A DNA stretch of 56,982 nucleotides from Calycina herbarum (GCA_001414485.1 LLEY01000280.1:1-56982); one strand, 5' to 3'; numbered from the stretch's first letter, positions 12,493-25,117 are shown. The notes: a model not told the origin generated them from the letters alone. Translations and numbers: made by a program.

Positions 12493-13620
12493 ATGTCGAA
12501 TCAGCTACCTGCCTGGTTCCTATAGTATGTTTAAGAGCAGCGGAATCAGTTAATATCTACTTAAGAGGACGATCGTCTACGGATTACGAATAAGTAAAAG
12601 AAGGATAAGGAAGCTTGTTTACAGATAGTCTATAATAATAATAAACCTAGGAAATCTCTTCCTCTGCTACTGGAATTCTACGGAGACTCGGATAAGCTAG
12701 AAGCTTAGTTATAATAAGCACGAGCTAAAATCGAAGTCGACTACTACGGATATACTAAATACGTTAAGTTTTAGGCACTTAACGGATCCTTACAAGGTAA
12801 GGCGCTCTGTAGAATAGAAGTATAGGTACGGGAACAGGGCAAGCTAGAGCTAGCTAATAGCAGTGATTTCTTAAGTCGAGTGGAGTTTGTGTTTAGAGAC
12901 CCGTAGGCTAAGGAAAGAGCGTAACGAAAGCTGGAATCCTTCTACTAGGGCTTAAGACTATTCCTAGAGGTCTTTACGGAATAGCAAGCCCTGCTTATAG
13001 AGTCTAGAGGAGGATCTTAGCTAGACGATGTAAAGAAGGTGTCTCTTAACCGAATCCTTAGTAACGAGTTAGTTAAGGCGATGATTATAGTTCCTTTTTA
13101 ACCTAACTTCGAGTCTTACTACTCTATTATTAAAGAAACGGACGACTGCTTAAGGGCTTATAAAGCTCGAATATTAAGATCTAGGGCCTAGACTCTCTTA
13201 GAAATACCACGGACCTCTTAGAAACGCTCGACGGATACTATATAGCAGGTAACGAGCGGTAATATTACTAACGGACTAAAAGTTACTTGTAAGGCATCTG
13301 TAGAGGGTATGGATTAGGAACCGGCACCTGCTAAAGTCTTAATAACTAGTACTAAGCGTGCTAAATAGGTGTCCTAGGAAGAACGAAGCAACCGTGCTTG
13401 TACTAGTCGCTGTCTTCGCTGCGGAGCTACTGGTTATTTTGTTTAAGAATGTCTATATAGACTACTAAGGCGACCTATAACAGCGGATTCGGTTTGTAAA
13501 CAGAAGGCAGAGGTTAAGGAAGTAGCGCTAGAATTAGAAGAAGAAGACAGTGATGTCTCCTTGGATTTAGAAAACTAGTAGCTCTTGTTAGAAAGCGTAG
13601 ACAGGGGCGACGAAGGGAGT
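12493..13620 (+). pseudogene. gag of element B (RIP-broken)
   Basis: The ATG at 12493 starts a frame beginning MSNQLPAWF. It carries a retrotransposon gag region (around 12780-13030) and a CCHC zinc knuckle at 13411-13452. In the knuckle, CLRCGATGYF.. shows His changed to Tyr and a TAG/TAA where the family has an ordinary residue. Gag would form the nucleoprotein particle and bind RNA through the knuckle. Stops are TAA/TAG only, consistent with CAA, CAG or TGG altered by C-to-T or G-to-A. Gag is in frame 1 and pol in frame 3, implying a programmed frameshift or an indel between them. The 3' limit is approximate. Confidence 0.8.
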
Positions 13621-16600
13621 TGTTAGTAATAGATACTTAGAGATATTTTAAGTAGAAATATATAGACGAAAAACCTCTTCTTATATCGGCTTTAGTAAAT
13701 AGGGTAGCTACTTTATAAGCCTTAGTAGATTTAGGGTGTTTAGTTTATAGAATTGTTTTAGACTGTTTTATCTATTATTATCAGCTCTCTTATATATAAA
13801 TCATATTAAGGCATTTATAGTTAGTAGAAGGAGTATTAGAGGATGCTGTATCCTAAGTAGTATCTTTTAATATAGATATTAGAGGCTACTAGTAGAAACG
13901 GGTTTATACTTACGTAGTTCTTAAGATCGAGAGCTATGAAATGATTCTAGGAAAATCTTAGTTAAGGAGAGAGCGAGCTTTACTTAACGCTGCTAAGAGA
14001 TGCTTGCTCTTCTAAGACTCTAGGTTAGAAGTTTATAACGAGCTAGAAAAGTCTTACTCTTATAAGTAAGTAAACACAGCTGTCTTCTACTTTCTTACGG
14101 ATCGAAAACGGAAGCTATAGGTCTTTATAATAAGTCTTATAGATATTATAAAAGTATTAGCGGAAAAGAAGTATACGAACCTATAAACGAAGCTACCTAG
14201 CTAGATTAGCCTAGAATTCTATCTAGTATTCGATAGGAAGGAAGTAAATAAGTTACTAGTATATTATAAAGAAATTAATTATAGTATTAAGCTCTTATAA
14301 ACCGAAAACGGATTAGAAGAAACAGTCCCCTAGGGGCTACTCTATAATATGTTATAAGACGAGCTGTTAGTGCTCTATAAAACCCTAATAGAGTTACTAG
14401 ATAAGGAATTTATTCGAGTAAGTAACTCTCTAGCAGCTGTGCTAGTACTCTTTATATAGAAGCTAGGAGGGGGTCTACGGTTCTATTACAACTACCGAGT
14501 ACTAAATAAGTTAACCTATAAGGACTGCTACTCTTTGCCTTTAATCTAAGAGATACTTAACTAGATTAGGAAAGCTAAGTAGTTTATAAAAATAGATGTT
14601 ATTACTACCTTTTATAAGATACGGATTAAGGAGGGAGACGAGTGGAAAACGGCTTTCTAGATACGCTTTAGGCTTTTTAAATAGCTTGTTACCTCTTTTA
14701 GGCTTGCGAATACTCTTAGTACTTTCTAGCGGTATATTAATTATATGCTTTAAGAGTTCTTAGACGACTTTGTCTTAGTATATATCGACGATGTCTTAGT
14801 CTTTATAGACGGTACTTATAACTAGTACTACGAGCATGTCTATAAAGTAATATAAAGGCTTTAAGATACTAGGCTATAGCTTAATATTAATAAGTGCGAA
14901 TTTGAAGTATAGTCTATAAAGTACCTTAGGTTTATTATAGAAGTAGAGAAAGGTTTATAGATAGACCTAGCTAAAATATAGGCTATTATAGATTAGAAAG
15001 TACTAATAATAGTAAAAGGCGTTCTTAGCTTCCTAGGATTTGTAAATTTCTATCGACGGTTTATTAAGGACTTTTTATAGATTATAGCTCCTTTTTATAG
15101 TCTTATTAAAAAGGATATATCTTTTTAATAGATAGACGAAGCGAATAGAGCCTTCGAACAGTTAAAGCAGGCCTTTATAGAGGCCCTAGTACTGGCTTAG
15201 TTTAACCTAGATTATAAGACGGTCTTAGAGATAGACTCCTCTGGATATTGCTTAGGAGGCGTGCTCTCTTAAGTAAAGAATAGCGTCTTATAGCCTGTAG
15301 CCTTCTTCTTAAAGAAACACGTACCTGCTGAATATAATTACCTAATATATAATAAGGAGTTGTTAGCTATTATTCGTTGCCTTAAGGAATAGGAAGCGGA
15401 GTTAAAAAGTATTAGGTAGTTTATAGTACTTATAGATTATAAGAATCTTAAGTACTTTATAACGGTTTATAAACTGTCTAAAAGATAAATGCGGTAGTAG
15501 TTAATACTTAGTAAGTTTAACCTAATTATCTAATACTGTCTAGGCAAAGAGGGAGGACTGCCAGATGTACTAATAAGAAGGGATTAGGACCTTCTAGAGA
15601 AGGGAGATAAACGTCTTAATTATAGAATAGTATAATTAATTCTAAATAGAATGATTTAAGGAAATACTATATAGCTAGTACTAGTGTTAGTAAATAGGAG
15701 GAATTAAGTAAGCGACGTAGCGACATAGTAAGCGTTTATAGACTAACTACGGAACCTCTAGGAAGAGGGAAAGGTATAGGATAAGGACTTCAGACGTCTT
15801 ATAGATACCGTCTACTAAGGAGATAGAGTGTTTCTAGCAGACCTCGCTTCTCTAGTTAAAGTCTCTATCTCTAACTACTTAGTTAATAAGAACGGTGATT
15901 TACGGTTTAGGGGTAGACTATAAGTCCCCGACTATAAGCTGCTACGGACTGTAATTATATAGGAACTCTATGATTCTATACTTATAAGCTATCCTAGTAA
16001 GAATAGGACAATTATAATAGTCTTAAGGAAGTTCTTCTAGCTAAACCTACAGACTATAGTTAAGTAGTTTATCTGTAATTATAGAGTTTATAGACGTACT
16101 AAGGTCTAGAGAGATCGTAAACAAGGCCTACTTTGTCTATTACTAATTCCTAAGCAGTAATAGTAAGAGATCTCTATCGACTTTATTAGACTACTACCTA
16201 TAAGTAAAGGCTCTAATATAATAGTAGTATTTATAGACCGTTTAGGTAAAGGGATGCTCCTCGCGGCCTATAACTCGACTATATTATCAGAGGAATTTAC
16301 TCGCTTATTTATTACTATACACTATAGCTTACATAGACTACTAAGAGTAATAGTGTCTGATAAGGGCCTGTAATTCATTAGACGAGTATAAAAGACGCTT
16401 TATAACTTCTTATAGATTAAACGACAGATCTCTATAGCCTTCTATCTACAAACTAACGAGTTAATAGAACGGGTAAATGCTAAAGTCGAGACGCTTCTAC
16501 AGTAGTAGATTAATATAGCTTAGGACGACTGGGCCGACTAGCTGCTAGTAGTATAGCTAGCTTTTAATAGACAGGATTTAACATTAACGGGTATAAGCCC

Positions 16601-17230
16601 CTTCTAACTCAGCCACGGCTATCTGTTACAGACTATCGACCTCTTAATAGACGTCGTAGTACCTGTAAACATAAAAACACTAATTTAAAAGAGCGAAGTA
16701 ATAGTAGCAAAGATTAAGGCTATTATAGAATAGGCACAATCATTAATAGCAAGGGTATAATAAGACCAGGAGACTTAAGCAAATCGTTTACGGAATACCG
16801 CTCTTATATATAAGGTTAGAGACAAGGTTTACTTAAGCTTACGGAATATATAGATAGACAGGGCTAGTAAGAAACTAGACGCTCGATCCGCTAAGTTCAC
16901 AGTTATTAAGGTTATTAGCCTATCTATATATAGGCTAGACACTCTGCCTAGTATCTATAATGTCTTTAATATAGACTTATTAAGGCTAGCAGCTACAGAC
17001 CCGCTACCTAGTCAAATTATAGATAATAATCAACCACCTATAATATTAGTAGATAATACTATAGAATAGCAAGTTAAAAGAATACTAGGTTAACAGCAAA
17101 AGAAGCTCCTAGAGAAAGGCTCTCGTACTTAACTCGAGTATAAGGTTAAATAGACAGGATATGTAAACCTAATATAGGAACCTACTACTAAGTTAGAGGA
17201 CACAGTAGCCCTAGACACCTACCTTCAAGA
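13621..17230 (+). pseudogene. pol of element B: protease, reverse transcriptase, RNase H, integrase (RIP-broken)
   Basis: One frame can be followed from the protease to the integrase. Aspartic protease: ALVDLGC near 13722-13742, with the catalytic DSG as DLG (TCA to TTA). Reverse transcriptase: FVLVYIDDVLVFID at 14769-14810, so the YIDD core survives. RNase H follows near 15180-15450. The integrase core begins around ISIDFIRLLP (near 16170) with FIDRLGKGM downstream. The domain order protease-RT-RNaseH-integrase defines Ty3/gypsy. Dozens of TAA/TAG codons interrupt it. No long ORF survives in this strand or the other. Confidence 0.88.
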
Positions 17231-17246
17231 GTAGGAAGAGGGGTAA

Positions 17247-17488
17247 TATCAAGGGTTACACCCGTGGAATAAGTCTTAGAGTACTCTAGCGACGTATTCA
17301 CATAACCTCGCTTAGCAACGTATAGACGTAACAGAACCTTTGAGAGTACCCTTAGCAGAAACCTCTAGAAAGAGCTAACTAAGTATATAAGTTAGCAAGG
17401 ACTCTAACTTGGAAAGGACAATCGAATCTTCTTATATATAGACAGCCTCTGTAGTTTAATTCATCAGCACTTGCTATAAGCTCTAACA
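17247..17488 (+). repeat. 3' LTR of element B
   Basis: 242 bp, preceded by the polypurine tract GAAGAGGGG at about 17235-17243; ends CTCTAACA. Confidence 0.9.
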
Positions 17489-17493
17489 ACTTA

Positions 17494-18636
17494 GTACTAG
17501 TTATTAAGACTTTAGCAGGTGCCGGTTCTTAATCTATACCTTCTACAAATACCTTATAAGTAACTTTCAGTCTATTAGTAATATTACCGCTTATTACCTA
17601 CTATATAGTATCCGTCGAGCGTTTCTAAGAGGTCTATAGTATTTCTAGGAGAGTCTAGGCCCTAGATCTTAATATTCAAGCTTTATAAGCTCTTAAGCAG
17701 TTGTCTGTTTCTTTAATAATAGAGTAGTAAGACTCGAAGTTAGGTTAAGAAGAAACTATAATCATCGTCTTAACTAACTCGTTACTAAGGATTTAGTTAA
17801 GAGACACCTTCTTTATATTATCTAGCTAAGATCCTCCTCTAGACTCTATAAACAGGGCTTACTATTCTATAAAGACCTCTAGGAATAGTTACAAGCCTTA
17901 GCAGAAGGATTCTAGCTTTTATTATACTCTTTCCTTAGCTTATAAGTCTTTAAACACAAACTCTACTCAATCTAAGAAATCACTACTATTAGCTAGCTCT
18001 AGCTTACTCTATTCTTATACCTATACTTCTATTCTATAGAGCGTCTTACCTTATAGAGATCTGTTAAGTACTTAAAACTTAATATATTTAGTATATCTAT
18101 AGTAGTCGACTTCGATTTTAGCTTATACTTATTATAACTAAGCTTTTAGCTTATCCGAGTCTCTATAGAATTCCAGTAGTAGAGGAAGAGATTTCCTAGG
18201 TTTATTATTATTATAGACTATCTATAAGTAAGCTTTCTTATCCTTCTTTTACTTGTTTATAATCTATAGATAATTGTTCTCTTAAGTAGATATTAACTAA
18301 TTCTACTACTCTTAAATATACTATAAGAACTAGGTAGGTAGCTGATTTAGTATACCGCCTTCTTATAGTTCTCCTATTATTTATAAGTTCTATAAATACT
18401 ATAAAATAGCTTATAAGTTCTAGTATTACTATAAAGGCCTGATATATTCTAGTATTACTAAAATAGCTTAATATGTTCTAGTATTACTATAAAGGCCTAA
18501 TATGTTCTAGTATTACTAAAATAGCCTAATATATTCTAATATTATTATAAAAGCCTGTTATATTCTAGTATTACTAAAATAGCCTAATATATTCTAGTAT
18601 TACTATAAAGGCCTATTGTTTTTAAATCGAATCTAA
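17494..18636 (-). pseudogene. 5' leader and start of gag of element A
   Basis: This is the part of A that lies 5' of the B insertion. It aligns in reverse with 12268-13400 of element B, including the gag start and the 32-bp leader repeats (about 18400-18636). RIP has removed nearly all CpA and TpG. Confidence 0.75.
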
Positions 18637-18878
18637 TATTAAAGCTTATAATAAGTACTAATAAATTAAACTATAGAGGCTGTCTATATATAAGAAGATT
18701 CGATTATTCTTTCTAAGCTAGAGTCCTTACTAACTTATATACTTAGTTAGCTCTTTCTAGAGAGTTCTGCTAAGGGTACTCTCGAAGGTTCTATTACGTC
18801 CATGCGTTGCCAAGCGAGGTCACGTGAATGCGTCGCTGGAGTACTCCGAGACTTATTCTATAGATATAACCTTTGATA
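18637..18878 (-). repeat. 5' LTR of element A
   Basis: Starts TATTAAAGC and ends CCTTTGATA on the plus strand; followed by the TTACT target duplication at 18879-18883. Confidence 0.9.
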
Positions 18879-19577
18879 TTACTATCGTCTATTCTCGATT
18901 ACCTAGTTAAACTACCTTACTCTTACTACGTCGATTAGTACGAGTAATAACTATTCTAAGACAGATTTAATCTATTATAAAGCTAGTCTTATCGAAGTTA
19001 TAGAAATCGCTATCTACTATACTATATTTCGTTTATATATTCTCTACTAGTCGAAACTATATACTAATTAACTTAGGATCTTCGTATAAAGCTTTTTAAA
19101 AGTCGTAAACGTGATTAAAACATGTCTTTAGCTCTAGTTATTAAACTACGAATCGTTCTACCTAGCGCTTTCCGACGTGTTTTACTCCGCGTGTTTTAAA
19201 AAGGTAATTCGCTATATCTTCTATATTAACTAGCTAAGGCGAAAACCTTCTAGAATCTTAATCGAATATATATCGAATAATTATTTCCTTCTCTAATTTT
19301 ATTAGCTTTAAATAATTAGGTTTAGTATTACTATAAGAAGGTTAGCTGTTTATTCTAAAACAAAGAGTAGATTTAGAAACTTTATAGATTTTTATAGCGT
19401 TTCTATAGCTTAATTTTTATTTAGATATTTAAATAGCTTTAATAGCTAATATAATTCGTACTTCTTAAGTTTAGACTTATATTATAAAAGAAGAAAACAC
19501 GTATTAAAGTAGTAGAGTAGTAAATTTAGTAAAAGTACGTAGCTTAGTAATATATACAGCTCGGTAATAGATTATAT

Positions 19578-19766
19578 TACTTTAAATTAATAAATTATAT
19601 AGAAGAGAGATAATTAGTTATAGCGCTTCTTTCTAGCTAGGTCTCGTCTCTTTTAGAGTACTTTTATTTTCTGTCTTCTAAAGAAAAGAGAGAGAAAGTC
19701 TTAATAAAAAAAAAGCTCGGATTATAAAAAAAGTAGATAAATTCAAGCTTAACTCGTAACTTACTA
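19578..19766. mobile_element. Right half of an impala/mimp-like MITE (M2)
   Basis: Matches 37051-37237 of the complete MITE almost base for base apart from RIP-type transitions, ending CTTACTA before a TA. The left half is missing: element C abuts at the TA, but the sequence left of C is LTR, not MITE. Confidence 0.75.
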
Positions 19767-20304
19767 TAGTAAAAAAGGCTATTAAGTTTATTTAGAATAA
19801 ATAAGCTAAGAATGCTTTTTAGAAAATTAAAGTAAGATATAGTACTATCTTCTTCTACTAGTAAGACAACTATAAGCTCTTTATAATAAGAGATTTCTAA
19901 GTTATCTTCTTCTTTCTTTATTAAAGAAACTTTATAATAAATTCTCTAAACTATTACTATATTAACTAATAAGATCTACTACTTCGAAGTTAATACTAAA
20001 TCTAGTTTCTAAGGTTCTTAAGAACTAAAGACACGTCTACGTTATAAATATACCTCTATAGAACTAGAAGCTTATAAAGATACTAGACTATCTTCTATTA
20101 CTTAGTTATCTAAGAAGACTAATAGAGTAGAGAACCTATATATATTTATAATAGAAGATAACTAAATTATATATACTATCTAAAAAACCGAAGTTATAGC
20201 TAAGTTATATATTAATATTAATTACTTTAAGTCTAAGAAAGTAAAGATAAACCTAGTATATTACTATACTACTAGTTAAGTCTAAAATTATATTTATCTA
20301 AGAT
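19767..20304. other. Unidentified RIP-degraded sequence
   Basis: AT-rich, TA-rich sequence that continues, once the solo LTRs and element D are removed, into 30370-30640 and 30961-31440. Plus-strand frames give long runs broken only by TAA/TAG, hinting at a former gene or element, but no motif is recognisable. Confidence 0.4.
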
Positions 20305-20379
20305 ATAAGTATTACGATCTATAACTAAAGATAAAGGTATAAGAGTATATATATATAAATACGAGAATTTAAAGCTATA

Positions 20380-20813
20380 TATAACGAAACTCAAACGAAC
20401 TAAACAAAGATAACTAAGTCTCGAAGGTTAGTATATAGATAAGAAGTATAGATACGCCGGGTTGTTTACTTAGAAGTGAACTCGTTACTTATATCAAAGA
20501 TGTTAAATAATATAATAAGATTAATAACTAAAGTTAAGTATAAAGCTCCTATCTAATAGTAGACGTGCCAGTCTTATATAGAACTGTAGTCTCCTATTCT
20601 AATCGCTCTAGTCGCTTGCTCTGATCGCTTTAGTCGATAGGCGACTTAAGCGACTTAGGCGACTAGGTTACGTGATGTTTCCTATCTAAAGAAATCTATA
20701 GATCGCTTAGCTAGCCTAAGGATCCCTATTCTATAAGAGTTCTTAATAGTGCTTAACCTGTTAAGACTCTGCCTAGTCTTTACTTATTATATACTTATAC
20801 GTGATTTATAATA
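20380..20813 (-). repeat. 3' LTR of element D
   Basis: 434 bp, RIP-altered ends TATAACG...TATAATA corresponding to TGTAACG...CGTAACA in the other copies. Confidence 0.9.
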
Positions 20814-21017
20814 CTATCCTCTTCTTAGCCTAGCATGTCTCTACGCTTAAGTATAACCTAAGAAATACTGTTAAAAGGCTAGTAACCTTCTCTTACTATA
20901 ATATTTTTAATAATACTATCTATAAAAGATAAACTAAAATAAAATCGTATTAATAATACTCTTTATATTAATTAAGTAGGATCTGAAATATCCTCTTATA
21001 CTTACTATCTTATCTCT

Positions 21018-21542
21018 ATGTCTAGCTGTTAATATATATCTATTACTAGGGGTAAGAAATGTTCTAAGTATACTAGGAAGAGTAAAACTTATAATGTTAA
21101 GAAGTAAAATCGAATACTCTTAACTTTTAAATAGGAATCTCTTAACGTGTAGAAACGCTGTCTATAGGTCGAGGAAGAGACGGCCTATTAGGCCTAAGAA
21201 AAGGCCTTTTAGGCCTAGTAGGAAGTAATGTCAAAGGTTCTCCGTCTTCGAGTATAGTAACGTCTTCTTAACGAGCGAGAATAATAGATACTTCGTCGCA
21301 GACTTAGTACTCTTTAATAGCTAGATAAAGCTAAGAAGAAGGAGGAAAAAGAAAAAGAAGAGAAGGAAAGAAGAGAGGAGGCTGCTAGGCTAGCTGCCTA
21401 CTCTACCTCTACCGCTTCTAACCCTGCTTTTAACCTAGGTCTCGATCCTAGCTTCCTCGAGGTCTTCTTTATCGATTACCTAATATAGGCAACCTTAGGT
21501 TTTAATAGTAGAAGTCCTAAAGTTCCTCTAAGTACTAGTTAA
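21018..21542 (+). pseudogene. Antisense accessory ORF of element D (174 codons, RIP-broken)
   Basis: Opposite to pol and between pol and the 3' LTR. The frame from ATG 21018 to TAA 21540 is continuous apart from about 17 TAA/TAG codons and has no TGA, the pattern expected of a real ORF hit by RIP. The predicted product has a basic start (RGKKCSKYTRKSKTYNVKK), a long charged helix (KAKKKEEKEKEEKERREEAA) and an ending STASNPAFNLGLDPSFLEVF. That suggests a nuclear or nucleic-acid-binding coiled-coil protein. I do not recognise the family. Element E lacks this segment: homology between D and E stops near 20904/45380 and resumes near 21583/45565. Confidence 0.6.
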
Positions 21543-21582
21543 TGTTTTTTCTAAGTTCCTAAGTATTTTCTAAATATAAGTA

Positions 21583-24500
21583 ATCTAACTATTTAATTAA
21601 ATACTTAATCTTACTTTTAATAATCTTATACTTAAGAATCCTTTCTATTTTATATTTAGTATTTAGATTAACTAGTTAAATTTCTATAAATAGAGCTAGT
21701 AGTACTTCTAGTAATACTAGTTTAAGTAAGGATATATAAAATACTAGGTAGATGTTTATTATCTTTAATAATACTAATTTATAATTTAAAACTCTCTTAA
21801 CTTATTTAATTTTAAATAGTCTAAGTTTTTTATAATCTAGTTTATTACTTAGTCTTTTTATATTAATATTTTTTTATACTAAATAGACTTTATCTCTCTC
21901 TTTTAATATTAGCTTCTAACTACGTTGTTTATTATAATAGTATACGTTCCTTTTAGTAATAAACTATAAATCCTTTATAAGTTTCTTATATAACCTCTTG
22001 ATTTTTAAGACCTAAATACGAGTAAGTTAGTTGTTAATAGTTATAGACAGTAGTTCTTAATATACTAATAATTTATAACTAAAGTTAGTATAGAATAGTA
22101 TAATAAGTATTATTTCTATTACTAAACTATTATAGGCAAACTATGCTAAGAGTAGTAGTTCTACCTAGTTATCTTACTAGTAGTTTATATAATAATAAAG
22201 ATATATTTTAACTACTTAATTTATCTGTTCGTTTTCTCTATTTATTTAAGAGTGAAAAGCTATTAAGAGCTTTCTTTTCATACTTAATCGTTTTATAAGA
22301 GTAATCTAAAATTTCGAGGTAAAGAGCTTGTCTCTATCCGAAAGCATCTCTTTAAGTAGTCTATATCTTAAGACTACTTCTCTAAAAAATGTAAATACTA
22401 ATTCCTTAGCTATACTTACCTCTATATATACTATTAGAATTATATACTTCGTAAGTTATTCTATAATAACTAGGATTGAGTTATACTTAACTCTTATTAT
22501 TAAGTCTTTAGATTTTAGTAGTTTAATAATAAAATCTATAGATATTAATTTATAAGATATTTATAGTATTAGAGTAGTATTTATCTATCTATAAGAAGTA
22601 TAGTAGGAAGCCTTATTTCTAGTATAGGTATTATATTCTACTATTACTTCTTTAACTATTATAGATAACTAATTAATATAGTAGTATTATCTTATTCTTT
22701 AAAGAGTTCTACGAATTCCTTAGTAGCTATAAGTAAGCATAGTATAGTATTCTTATATAAATTCTTTTATATATAAACTAGGGACCTATAATTTCTCTTT
22801 TATATACTAGTTATAACTCTTATATATATTCTAAATTTTATCTATCTAAATGTCGTTTATTACTATAATTTCATATATAGTAGGTACTAAGTCTCTATTC
22901 TTAAGAGTTTTTAAGATTATAATCTTCTTATACTCTTTATTTCTCTTATATCTAGGTTTTTAGCTAAAAGTATTAGCTTAAGTATTTAACATTCTCTTTA
23001 TATATTAAATAATAATATTAAATCCTTCTATTATCTCTAACTATCTAGCTAATTATCTAGTTATAAGTTCTTTAATTATTATAAATATTCTAAGATTCTT
23101 ATAATTAGATAGGACTATAACTAGGTATTTTACTAGCTATAAATAAATTCTCTAGTATTCTAAAGCTAATACTATAGTAAGTAACTCTTTATTAAATATA
23201 CTATAGTTTTATTATACTAGGTTAAATGTTTTTAAATAATATATAATAAGTATAAGTTTTCCCTTTTTATTTAGTTATAAGTGAATTATACCTACTAATA
23301 TATCTAAGGTATTTGTTTTAATTATACTTAGTTTTTCTATATTAAAGTTATATAGAATAGGTTTTTCTATAAACCTTACTTTAATCTTTTAAAAAGCGTC
23401 TTTAGCTTATTTATTCTAAATAAATTTAATAGCTTTCTTAACTAATACTATTATTAGTTTAATAATCTTTATATAGTCTTATATAAACAGATAGTAAAAG
23501 TTTATAAATCTAAGAAAAGACTATATATCTTTTATATTCTCTAGTAATTTCTAGTTTAAGATATCTTAGATCTTTACTAAATTTATTTCTATTTTCTCTA
23601 AGCTAAATACCTATCTTAGGAAAAGTATCTAAGTTACTCTAAACTTATATTTTAAGAGTTTTAACTAAGAGTTTACTTTTATAAATTATTATAAAACCTC
23701 TCTAATATATCTCTTATATTCTTCTTCTTTTTCTAAGAAAATTAAGATATTATCTAGATAATAAATTACTATTACTCTTAAAAGATCTCTTAAAATATTA
23801 TTATTTTATTTTTAATATATAACTAGTATATTATAAAGTCTAAATAGTATAACTATATATTTATAAAGGCCTAATAGTAAGGTAAATACTATCTTCTATT
23901 TGTCTCTGGTTTTTATTTATATAAGTTTATAAGCGTTTTATTAATCTAATTTCGTAAATCGTACTACTTTGTTTAACTTATCCTGTTAGTATTAGCTAGG
24001 TAGTAGCGGATAAGCGTCCTTAACTATAGTATAATTTACTTTCTAATAATTAATATATACTCTTCTATCTAAGTTATCTTTCTTCTTAATAATAAGTATA
24101 TTTAAGGTAATTAGTAACTTAGATCTTCTAATATATCCCTTCTTAATACCTTTCTTTATATAACTCTCTATTCTCTATAGGCTTTTCTAGTTATATAACC
24201 GAAGCTTCTACTTTAAAAAGTAATAACTCTCTTTTAATTTAATCTTATAATCTTATAAGTAATGTTCTAATAAAGCTTATAAGTCTTCTAGGTTTTTAAA
24301 CAAAGCCTTAAATTCTTTATACTATATAGGTATTTTATTATTAGCTTTCTTACTAACCTATAGAGGACCCTAGGTAAGGTGTCCTAGTACTTTAGAAGAG
24401 GTAGTACTAACCTTGTTCTAGCTTTAAAGTTATAAATATAAACTCTTATATTTATATTAACTAAAAGTTATCTTTCTAGCTTTCTAGTTAATTTCTAGAT

Positions 24501-24673
24501 TATATTCTTAAATCTATAGTATACTAAGTATTACTTTCTTACTTTCTATTTTAATAATATCGAATTATATATCTAAGTAGTATCTTTTAATATTAATCTT
24601 TATTAAGATAGTTTACTAATTAATAATCCTATTTTAATATATAACGTCTATTCTATTAACTACCTCTAATTAA
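21583..24673 (-). pseudogene. pol of element D: RT, RNase H and integrase (RIP-broken)
   Basis: Read on the minus strand, the reverse-transcriptase core YYLDNILIF is at about 23740-23765 with Asp-to-Asn in the second catalytic position. RNase H and integrase regions follow towards lower coordinates and match 45565-48650 of element E. Stops are TAA/TAG throughout. Apparent ORFs inside it, such as 22328-22555, are chance openings in AT-rich DNA. Confidence 0.75.
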
Positions 24674-24678
24674 TATAG

Positions 24679-24831
24679 TGTGACAGCCGTCACGTGGCTG
24701 GAGGTCACGTGGGCGGTGTTACACCGGGATTCCTATCAAGTAGTAGAATAGCGAATTAGTCTACCGATTAATTCTTATGCCTTTTAGCCGGCTAGCGCAC
24801 TAGTAAAAGCTATTTATTCACGTCTATTATA
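24679..24831 (+). repeat. Left terminal repeat of the TRIM-like element
   Basis: 153 bp; contains two CACGTG-containing words within the first 40 bp. Confidence 0.85.
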
Positions 24832-25117
24832 GAAGAATTAATCCAACCTATAACCGAGGGTCTGAGACTAGTTAGTCGGCCCGGGGTCGGCCCGCTAAGC
24901 GAGGACTTGGTTGCTTAAAGATACTATGGTTCTAAGTAGAGTGGCTAGCGTATTACGCACATAGTGTGTCTAGCAAAATCATACTATTAGCTTCGGCCTT
25001 CTCGTACAAGCACTCTCGAGAATATAGGCGATCACCCTACGGGGCTTGTTTAGTCTTATAGTTAACTACTTACGCTTACAAACAGCTGAGGGCCAGCTGT
25101 CTTAGAAGCGGGGATAG

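Larger units (their letters stand above)
12026..17488 (+). mobile_element. Element B: Ty3/gypsy LTR retrotransposon, plus strand, nested in A
   Basis: 5463 bp with 242-bp LTRs at 12026-12267 and 17247-17488 and a perfect 5-bp target duplication ACTTA (12021-12025, 17489-17493). A polypurine tract GAAGAGGGG ends just before the 3' LTR. It is the same family as A in opposite orientation. All enzymatic regions can be followed on the plus strand through many TAA/TAG codons, with no TGA pattern, as expected from RIP. No autonomous function remains. Confidence 0.94.
7890..18878 (-). mobile_element. Element A: Ty3/gypsy LTR retrotransposon, minus strand, containing element B
   Basis: Two 242-bp LTRs lie at 7890-8131 and 18637-18878, with consensus ends TGTCA...TGACA. 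A 5-bp target duplication TTACT lies at 7885-7889 and 18879-18883. Without element B the length is about 5.5 kb. The minus strand shows the same gag-pol order as element B. The reverse-transcriptase core lies at 10586-10597 and reads YIDN instead of YIDD, a G-to-A change in the second catalytic Asp. The gag zinc knuckle is near 11930-11970. The reading frame is riddled with TAA/TAG. Element B sits in its gag region. Confidence 0.92.
7434..19577 (-). mobile_element. Element C: Fot1/pogo-like DNA transposon, internally deleted, split by element A
   Basis: The left end (7434) begins ACGTGATCCATCACCGAGC and holds three copies of a 17-bp unit ATCACCGAGCTGCGCAC. The right end (19577) is the RIP-altered inverted counterpart with two copies. 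TA flanks both ends (7432-7433, 19578-19579). The two pieces, 7434-7884 and 18884-19577, align in order with the copy at 37869-39715 on the same strand. About 700 bp of transposase centre is missing, so it was already a deletion derivative when element A inserted. Not functional. The two ends differ in repeat number and RIP load and have unrelated flanks, which suggests a chimera (see findings). Confidence 0.8.

Noticed and set aside
22328..22555. 75-codon plus-strand ORF
   Set aside because: Chance opening antisense to the pol of element D, AT-rich composition, no motif.
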